Positions 1 through 4,139 of a stretch of DNA of 6,311 nucleotides are shown here, piece after piece. The notes beneath the pieces are model-generated. The model saw only the letters and a program-made list of their open reading frames with translations. It was not told where the DNA came from and did no database searches. The DNA lies in assembly GCA_964428935.1 (NCBI GenBank), contig CAYSAG010000302.1, positions 1-6,311 on the forward strand, written 5' to 3'. The first letter of the stretch is position 1; each line of letters starts with the position of its first letter. This DNA is from JAADHY01 sp964428935 (GTDB lineage Bacteria > Planctomycetota > Planctomycetia > Planctomycetales > Planctomycetaceae). The position numbers and the translations under genes were made by a program.

Positions 1-6
1 CGCGTT

Positions 7-28
7 CCTGCGGGAATTCGCGGGTTTT
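7..28 (+). terminator. possible intrinsic terminator at the window edge
   Basis: CCTGCG (7-12) pairs with CGCGGG (19-24) with one G-T wobble, around a 6-nt loop GGAATT, and is followed at once by TTTT (25-28). This is the shape of a short rho-independent terminator for a plus-strand gene ending left of the window. The T tract is only four bases and the stem is short, so it may be chance in GC-rich DNA. Confidence 0.3.
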
Positions 29-441
29 GGAGCGGTCGGACGTGTCTTCTCGAGCCGTCAGCGGCCACGACGGAGCGTGGCCCTCCAGTTCCCGGATAAT
101 TTCAGTAGCTACGTCTGTGCCGGCGGACTTCGACCCGCGCCGTCCCGTGGGGTCTCACCTTGCGCGACCAACGGACGGACCGTTGAGCGGGAGCGGGCCA
201 ACTTCGTCCGGCTCGGAGACGTTTCAGGCACCTTCCCGACCGCTTGTCTCTCCCGAACTTCCCGCTGACCGGGAATTGCTGTGACGCAGACCAGCAACAA
301 GCAAACTCGGGTCAGGTCCTGCAATGGAGACGGCGTCCAGCAGTCTCTGTTCAACCGCCCGAGAGCCTGCGTGAAGGGAACACAGGCGGCCCCGATGGGG
401 CCGTAGTGCCGCGTCCGGGGCCGCTTGACTTGAGAGCGTTG
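29..441. other. stretch without a convincing gene, downstream of the mercury operon
   Basis: All six frames were considered. The open frames here are rich in Arg, Ser and Pro, lack recognisable motifs and have no ribosome binding site at a plausible start. One minus-strand frame between about 105 and 1 reads somewhat like protein but is closed by a TGA about 60 bases upstream and has no start. Two small inverted repeats stand out: TTCCCG/CGGGAA (259-264 and 270-275, 5-nt loop) and CGGCCCC/GGGGCCG (387-403). No merA, merP or merB remnant was recognised. Confidence 0.5.
387..403 (-). terminator. GC-rich hairpin after the mercury operon, possible terminator
   Basis: A perfect 7-bp inverted repeat, CGGCCCC (387-393) and GGGGCCG (397-403), has a 3-nt loop. 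It begins 38 bases beyond the stop of the last operon gene, where a terminator would be expected. On the minus strand it is followed by CCTGTGTTCCC, which is not a proper U tract, so intrinsic termination is uncertain. A second GGGGCCG at 417-423 could pair with the same left arm and give an alternative hairpin with a 23-nt loop. Confidence 0.3.
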
Positions 442-711
442 TCAGGCAAGCGGTTGCCCGAGGCCCGCAGCGCGAAGCGTGGCCTCGTTCGGCCCTCGCC
501 CGGCGCAGCAATCGGCCAACTGGCCATCGATCACGACCGCCGGGACCGAATGAATGCCGAGATCGGCCGCGCGGCGAGCGACTTCAGGATCGTGCATATC
601 CAGCACGCTCACTTCGCACGATGGACAGGCCACCTGGTTCACCAGCGCAATCGTCTCCTCACACGCCGGACACCCCGCGCTGAACACTTCGATTTTTCGT
701 TTCGTTGCCAT
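442..711 (-). CDS. small thioredoxin/glutaredoxin-like thiol protein of the mercury operon
   Basis: An 89-residue cytoplasmic protein without signal peptide or membrane segment. It opens with a beta strand (KIEVFSAG) running into the redox motif C14-P-A-C17. A second C-P-S-C pair is at 29-32, a cis-Pro-type SVPAVV segment at 55-60 and a vicinal Cys pair at 68-69. This order (strand, CxxC, helix, VPxVV) is the minimal thioredoxin fold, and the length is close to that of glutaredoxins. Six cysteines in 89 residues suggest a metal-thiol handling role rather than a general reductant. It is the third gene of the operon, 36 bases after the membrane protein, with its own AAGGAG 8 bases before the ATG. 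Inferred role: intracellular Hg(II) exchange or reduction of the operon's other thiols. The fold is fairly sure; the substrate is inferred from context. Confidence 0.87.
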   Translation of the reverse strand: MATKRKIEVFSAGCPACEETIALVNQVACPSCEVSVLDMHDPEVARRAADLGIHSVPAVVIDGQLADCCAGRGPNEATLRAAGLGQPLA

Positions 712-719
712 GACTCGAT

Positions 720-725
720 CTCCTT
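720..725 (-). promoter_or_regulatory. ribosome binding site of the small thioredoxin-like gene
   Basis: AAGGAG on the minus strand lies 8 bases upstream of the ATG at 711. It fixes this start and indicates independent translation initiation in the 36-base gap after the preceding gene. Confidence 0.75.
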
Positions 726-747
726 GCGGTTCCCGTCGTAACGCCCC

Positions 748-1518
748 TTATTCCGAAACCTCGGGTCTCTGTCCTGAAGGGGCGCAAGCAGGACAGGTCC
801 CCTTGCTGCCCTCGCCGCGCTTCCGCGGCCACGTGTTCCAAACGGATGCCGCAACAAGCGACGCCACGCCGGCGTACACGGTCGGCTCCGAGTCCCACAG
901 AAACTTCCCACACAGAACGGCGACAGAAGCCACAAGTCCCAACAAGAAGGGGCCGTAGCCTCGGCGAGTTCGAGCCTTGTAGGCGAGCGCCGTCGTGGCT
1001 AGCAGCAGAAAAGCCCCGGTGAGCGGCAGCAGGTATGGCCTGGTCAGCACAAACCCCAGCCCCAGCGAGCCGAGAACCCCGGCGTACGCGGGCCAGCACG
1101 CAGGGCACGCGCCGACCGGCAGCAGGGACAGGACAACTCCCGGCAACGCGGCCAAGAAAGCCAGCCATCCACCGCGTCGTTTCGAGGAACCGGCTGTCGT
1201 CGTCTGGCCGGTTGCGGAACTCAGAGCGGCAGTGATCTGGTCTACGGACGGTGTGCCGCGCAACCGACCGTCTTTGCCGACATACACGCGGCAACAAGGC
1301 GAGCTGCCCGTTGGCGGCTGATCCGCCACATCCCGGCCATTGACCAAGATGGTCGGAGAGCCGTAGGTCCGGACATAGTCGGGGCTGGAGGGATCCTCGC
1401 GGTCCCACTCCGTCCACCGGGCGGAAGTCCCCAGCTGCGCGAAGGCTCGCAAGAGCTGGGCCCTTGCTTCGGCCACGTTGGGACAGTGCCGGTCATAGAT
1501 CAACTCGACTCGCGTCAC
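748..1518 (-). CDS. thioredoxin-like domain fused to a MerC-like mercury transport membrane protein
   Basis: A 256-residue protein with two parts. Residues 1-100 form a thioredoxin-like domain: a strand VELIYDRHCPNV carries Cys12 in a CPN context, GSPTILVNGRDV (53-64) resembles the Pro-containing strand of such folds, and C75-C76 are vicinal. This type of domain is known beside mer genes as a stand-alone protein. Residues 117-230 hold four to five hydrophobic segments (about 117-136, 138-158, 162-180, 188-208, 213-230). C138-P-A-C141-W-P at the start of the second and the SLGLGF segment after it resemble MerC inner-membrane Hg(II) transporters. A further C242-P-A-C245 lies in the C-terminal tail. 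The GTG start is chosen because it overlaps the merR stop as GTGA and follows GGAGGAG; an in-frame ATG at 1554 would add 12 residues. The overlap implies translational coupling to merR. Inferred role: accepting and importing Hg(II), with thiol relay in one chain. MerC versus MerT assignment is by motif only. Confidence 0.83.
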   Translation of the reverse strand: MTRVELIYDRHCPNVAEARAQLLRAFAQLGTSARWTEWDREDPSSPDYVRTYGSPTILVNGRDVADQPPTGSSPCCRVYVGKDGRLRGTPSVDQITAALSSATGQTTTAGSSKRRGGWLAFLAALPGVVLSLLPVGACPACWPAYAGVLGSLGLGFVLTRPYLLPLTGAFLLLATTALAYKARTRRGYGPFLLGLVASVAVLCGKFLWDSEPTVYAGVASLVAASVWNTWPRKRGEGSKGTCPACAPSGQRPEVSE

Positions 1519-1922
1519 GACCGCTTCTCCTCCAAAGCGTCGAGGATCGGACATTGGCTGACAGGAGCCTGTCCGGGGCACTCTGCGGCGAGCTTTGTGA
1601 GCACCTCCTTCATCCGGCGTAGGGCACGAATCTTCTCCTCGATGTCCCGAATCTTCGCCTCGGCCGCTCGCCGGACGTCGTCGCAAGTGCTCTGCGGATC
1701 AATGCGAAGTGCAAGCAGTTCTCTGATCTCGCGCAGCGAAAAGCCGAGCGACTTGGCTCGTTTGATGAATCGCAGACGTGCGACCGTCTCCTCGGAATAC
1801 TGCCGGTAGCCAGCCGCGCTGCGGGGCGGCTTGTCAAGCAAGCCTTGGCGTTCGTAGTACCGAATCGTTTCGACACCCACCTCAGCCAAGCGGGCGACTT
1901 TTCCGATCGTCAGATAAGTCAT
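1515..1922 (-). CDS. merR: Hg(II)-responsive transcriptional regulator MerR
   Basis: A 135-residue MerR-family regulator, close to the roughly 140 residues of classical MerR. The N-terminal winged helix-turn-helix is clear: LTIGKVARLAEVGVETIRYY at 4-23, then ERQGLL and GYRQY. A long coiled-coil dimer helix follows from about residue 81 to 112. The cysteines that bind Hg(II) are all present at Cys80, Cys115 and Cys124, with spacings of 35 and 9 that equal the Cys82, Cys117 and Cys126 spacing of Tn501 MerR. This separates it from copper, zinc or redox sensors of the family. It is the first gene of the operon it controls, as in Gram-positive mer operons, rather than divergent as in Tn21/Tn501. 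The ATG has AAAGGGA 6 bases upstream. Expected mode: bound between -35 and -10 it represses, and with Hg(II) it untwists the promoter to activate. Confidence 0.94.
   Translation of the reverse strand: MTYLTIGKVARLAEVGVETIRYYERQGLLDKPPRSAAGYRQYSEETVARLRFIKRAKSLGFSLREIRELLALRIDPQSTCDDVRRAAEAKIRDIEEKIRALRRMKEVLTKLAAECPGQAPVSQCPILDALEEKRS
1527..1533 (-). promoter_or_regulatory. ribosome binding site deciding the GTG start of the MerC-like gene
   Basis: GGAGGAG on the minus strand, inside the last codons of merR, sits 8 bases before the GTG at 1518-1516. It supports the GTG that overlaps the merR TGA over the ATG further upstream at 1554. Confidence 0.7.
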
Positions 1923-1928
1923 CGCCAG

Positions 1929-1935
1929 TCCCTTT
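1929..1935 (-). promoter_or_regulatory. merR: ribosome binding site of merR
   Basis: AAAGGGA on the minus strand lies 6 bases before the ATG at 1922. Just upstream is a small palindrome CTCGC-T-GCGAG (1936-1946) in the leader between promoter and ribosome binding site. Confidence 0.55.
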
Positions 1936-1949
1936 CTCGCTGCGAGGAG

Positions 1950-1981
1950 ATTGTAAGCCCCGGACCATACTACAGGGTCAA
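1950..1981 (-). promoter_or_regulatory. MerR-type promoter/operator of the mercury operon
   Basis: Reading the minus strand, TTGACC (1981-1976) serves as -35 and TACAAT (1955-1950) as -10, separated by 20 bp. Both hexamers are close to sigma70 consensus, but the spacer exceeds the usual 17 bp, which is the hallmark of MerR-family activated promoters (19-20 bp). The spacer carries an imperfect dyad (GACCCTG against CCGGGGC) in the operator position. The -10 ends 27 bases before the merR ATG, so the regulator would control its own operon. The exact dyad does not match the Tn501 operator, so operator details are inferred. Confidence 0.68.
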
Positions 1982-2680
1982 GGGATATCTTTGGGAAAAT
2001 CGACCGGAGTGTCCTCGGCCGGGAACCGGGCACCGACGTGACGCGCGAGGTGCCTCGAAAATCGGCGAGTCGGCTTCGCTGACCGGACGCGACGGAGCTG
2101 GGCTGCTCTGTCAGGCCGACGTTGGAAGCCATTCTTGGTTGCAGTGTTTTTCGCTGAGTCCTCCTTGAAAGGTTTCTTCTTGATCGCAGCCATTCTGGGC
2201 CTGTGGCAGCGGGCTTCCGGTTCAGAGACAGGCGGTTGCGCGTTGGAGGTCGGCTGCCCGGCTTGATGAGAGGGACCGGGTCGATTCACCGCAGAGCCCA
2301 TACGACCCGGGAAAGGGCCGGTCGCCCACCTCCCGTCCGCCGGCCAAGGGCGTGCCGAAAAAGAGGCCCCGGCAAGCCGATGCCTCCGCGGGTCAGAGTG
2401 GCCGTCCACCTTCACACGACTCCCCGCCGGCGAGGCGGCAACCGCTCCTGCGGGCGGGCCGGTCGGTCACGCAGCCGAAAAGGCGTTCGACATCTTGCTG
2501 GTTCTGGAGCGGCTCGGTTAAACTGGACACTCGATCTCAATAGTTCTGCTGTACTGGGCATTCGCGGGGCGACCCAGTGTCCCGTTTGCGTACTGTCGGT
2601 GGCGGGGTACTGCGAAACGGGGCGTCAGAAGGGGCGGGCGAGACGTTTTGGTGTCTCCGTCAAAAGAGAAAGGACCGGCG
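1982..2680. other. about 700 bp between the divergent units without a convincing gene
   Basis: The open frames here are Arg/Pro/Gly-rich and lack motifs and good ribosome binding sites. A minus-strand frame from an ATG at 2193 begins with a Lys-rich stretch but has no Shine-Dalgarno sequence and runs into the mer -35 element. The more AT-rich patch 2515-2550 may hold the start region of the plus-strand unit, but no clear -35/-10 pair is visible. Inverted repeats GGACACT/AGTGTCC (2525-2531, 2576-2582) and ACTGGG/CCCAGT (2553-2558, 2573-2578) lie about 100-150 bases before the next gene. Confidence 0.5.
2669..2674 (+). promoter_or_regulatory. ribosome binding site deciding the GTG start at 2681
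   Basis: AAAGGA lies 6 bases before the GTG at 2681. The alternative upstream starts TTG 2648 and GTG 2651 have no such sequence, and starting there would put a charged extension in front of the signal peptide. Confidence 0.6.
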
Positions 2681-3928
2681 GTGAAGCAGTATCGCTGGGT
2701 CGTCGGTGTCGGCATCTGCCATGTCTTGTTACTGGCTGCCTCGTCGATTGCGGGCCGCCGGGTTGAGGGCGAGGCGTGGCGGTACGTTGGCCGAACGGAC
2801 GCTCCACCTTTCTCGACCGTCCTGTTTCGAGCGATTCGCCTGACGACGGAGAGACCGTCTGAGATGGTCGAGAAGGTCCGCTACCGCGGGACGCGTCGCT
2901 TCTACACTCAGATTCGCTACGGCACAAACGATTCCGCTCGTGTCATTGTAGTCGTCGATCGGGTCTCGCCGACCGAGTTCGATTTGTACGTCGACCGCGA
3001 CCGAAACCGAACGATCGAGAAGAAGGATCTTGTTGCCGGATCCGGTCGGACACGCACGGCCGAGTTGGAGGCTGAAATACTGGAAGCCGAGCAGTTGAAC
3101 CATGTGCCGCGGCGTGTCCAGTTTCGATTGGGTGTGACTGGGCAAAGGATCGGGTTGGCCACGCTGGGATTTATCGAGGGTCGTGCCACGGTGGCGGGGC
3201 GGTCCGTCGCTGTCCGCCGCGTCGATGGTGACGGCAACGGGCTCTTTTCGGACGGAGCCGACCGCGTTTGGATCGACCTGAACGACGACGGTCAATGGGA
3301 CCCCATCACGGAACAGTTTCCGTTTCGGCCGGTGCTGCATCTGGACGGTCGCCGCTTAGCGCTTCGAGCTGATCGGCTGGGGCAGTGGCTCCGGTTCGAG
3401 GAAATCCTTGGGACGGGACGGTTGAAAGTAAGATTGCCGTTGCGTTCACCGAAATCGCGTGTGGAACGGATCGAGGTGATGTTTCTTGGCGACGACGGAT
3501 CGGCTTTCTCGGTCCGGTCCGAGCGAGAAGCGGTCGTCGTTCCCGTGGGACGGTACGCTGTCGGGGCGGTCAGCCTTGTGTTGCGGGACGGTGCGTCTTC
3601 GGTCCCTTGGACGTTCACGTTTTCGCGTCCCGCCAGCGAAACGCCAGCAGTGTGGCACGAGGTGCGACCAGACCAAACCGTCGTCGTGAACCCGATCGGC
3701 CGGTTGCGATTCGACCTGCAGCTAGCCGGCACCGAGTCCGTTGTCCGGCCGGGAGAAGCGGTGACGGTCGACCCGCGTCTTCGCACCGAAGACGGGCTCT
3801 TGATCAACTCTAGCTTTCGCGGACAAGCCGATTGGTACTCTGACGAGTCGAAACACAATGCCGCCACGGTCCAACTGGTTGCGACGGACGGCAGGGTCCT
3901 GGATACGGCCCGCTCGGGCTTCTCGTGA
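2681..3928 (+). CDS. exported protein of unknown function with EF-hand-like loops; frame continues past its TGA
   Basis: From the GTG at 2681 to TGA 3926-3928 this encodes 415 residues. Residues 1-25 form a signal peptide: KQYR, a hydrophobic core through LLLAASS, and SIA as a likely cleavage site. Three acidic loops look like calcium-binding EF-hand or dockerin loops: 105-116 (D105, D107, N109, I112, D116), 182-194 (D182, D184, N186, G187, D191) and 199-211 (D199, N201, D203, G204, E211). The last is followed by EQFPF, a pairing I associate with planctomycete secreted proteins. The rest appears beta-rich. I do not recognise a named family or an enzyme site. The chain stops after RSGFS in what reads as the middle of a beta-sandwich strand, and the same frame stays coding-like to 4078. 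With read-through the protein would be 465 residues. It precedes the repeat protein at 4140 on the same strand, probably in one transcript. Confidence 0.85.
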   Translation: MKQYRWVVGVGICHVLLLAASSIAGRRVEGEAWRYVGRTDAPPFSTVLFRAIRLTTERPSEMVEKVRYRGTRRFYTQIRYGTNDSARVIVVVDRVSPTEFDLYVDRDRNRTIEKKDLVAGSGRTRTAELEAEILEAEQLNHVPRRVQFRLGVTGQRIGLATLGFIEGRATVAGRSVAVRRVDGDGNGLFSDGADRVWIDLNDDGQWDPITEQFPFRPVLHLDGRRLALRADRLGQWLRFEEILGTGRLKVRLPLRSPKSRVERIEVMFLGDDGSAFSVRSEREAVVVPVGRYAVGAVSLVLRDGASSVPWTFTFSRPASETPAVWHEVRPDQTVVVNPIGRLRFDLQLAGTESVVRPGEAVTVDPRLRTEDGLLINSSFRGQADWYSDESKHNAATVQLVATDGRVLDTARSGFS

Positions 3929-4078
3929 GCGACTTTCTGCTCGGTCTCCGTGCGAGTGCCGTCGAATCAGCCACCGGGAACGCTGTGCTTGATCGCCGCC
4001 TTCGACACCGGGCCGCTGGCAGGGACGATTACGGCGCGAAAGGCAATTCAGGTTCGGAAAAAACAACAGACCCATTGA
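3929..4078 (+). other. in-frame coding-like extension beyond TGA 3926-3928 (recoding or broken gene)
   Basis: After the TGA the same frame gives 49 codons to a second TGA at 4076-4078. They read A-T-F-C, then SVSVRVP, a proline-rich turn, and LIAAFDTGPLAG with a final strand, which is a typical end of a beta-sandwich domain. Third-position GC is 34 of 49, in keeping with a coding frame. The TGA codon falls four residues before Cys420, and my recollection of related planctomycete proteins is an F-x-C-G-x-x-C segment here, so the TGA replaces a likely Cys. With this extension the gap to the next gene shrinks from 211 to 61 bases. Either selenocysteine, a TGC/TGT-to-TGA mutation, or a sequence error would explain it; no initiation signal supports a separate gene. 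Confidence 0.6.
3930..3964 (+). promoter_or_regulatory. stem-loop directly after the in-frame TGA, candidate bacterial SECIS
   Basis: CTCG (3940-3943) pairs with CGAG (3953-3956), extended by two G-T wobbles (3939-3957, 3938-3958). The 9-nt loop begins with GT. An outer stem CGAC (3930-3933) with GTCG (3961-3964) closes the structure. Fifteen bases separate the TGA from the loop. A loop starting with G, placed some 16 or more bases after UGA, is what bacterial SECIS elements show, so the fit is borderline. Such short stems are common by chance in GC-rich DNA. Confidence 0.25.
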
Positions 4079-4126
4079 CGACTTCTCCATTTCGCCCCTG
4101 CCGGAGCGAGAGAGGAAAGCCAGCGA

Positions 4127-4132
4127 GGGAGG
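4127..4132 (+). promoter_or_regulatory. ribosome binding site of the repeat protein
   Basis: GGGAGG lies 7 bases before the ATG at 4140 and selects this start, which also places a signal peptide at the N terminus. Confidence 0.75.
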
Positions 4133-4139
4133 ATCTTCC

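Noticed and set aside
259..275. TTCCCG/CGGGAA hairpin as a terminator
   Set aside because: No T tract on either strand and no gene end close enough to need it.
659..1417. Long minus-strand frame (252 codons) over the MerC-like gene
   Set aside because: Out of frame with the thioredoxin/MerC coding sequence, Arg/Cys-rich and without motifs; a shadow frame.
1554..1556. Upstream ATG as start of the MerC-like protein
   Set aside because: It would add 12 residues outside the domain; the GTG at 1518 has the GGAGGAG site and the GTGA overlap.
1978..2193. Minus-strand 71-codon frame beginning with a Lys-rich stretch, in front of merR
   Set aside because: No Shine-Dalgarno sequence, no recognisable family, composition shifts from Lys-rich to Arg-rich, and its end overlaps the mer -35 element.
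2203..2766. Plus-strand 187-codon frame in the intergenic region
   Set aside because: Very Arg-rich, no domain, no ribosome binding site, and overlaps the signal peptide of the better supported gene at 2681 in another frame.
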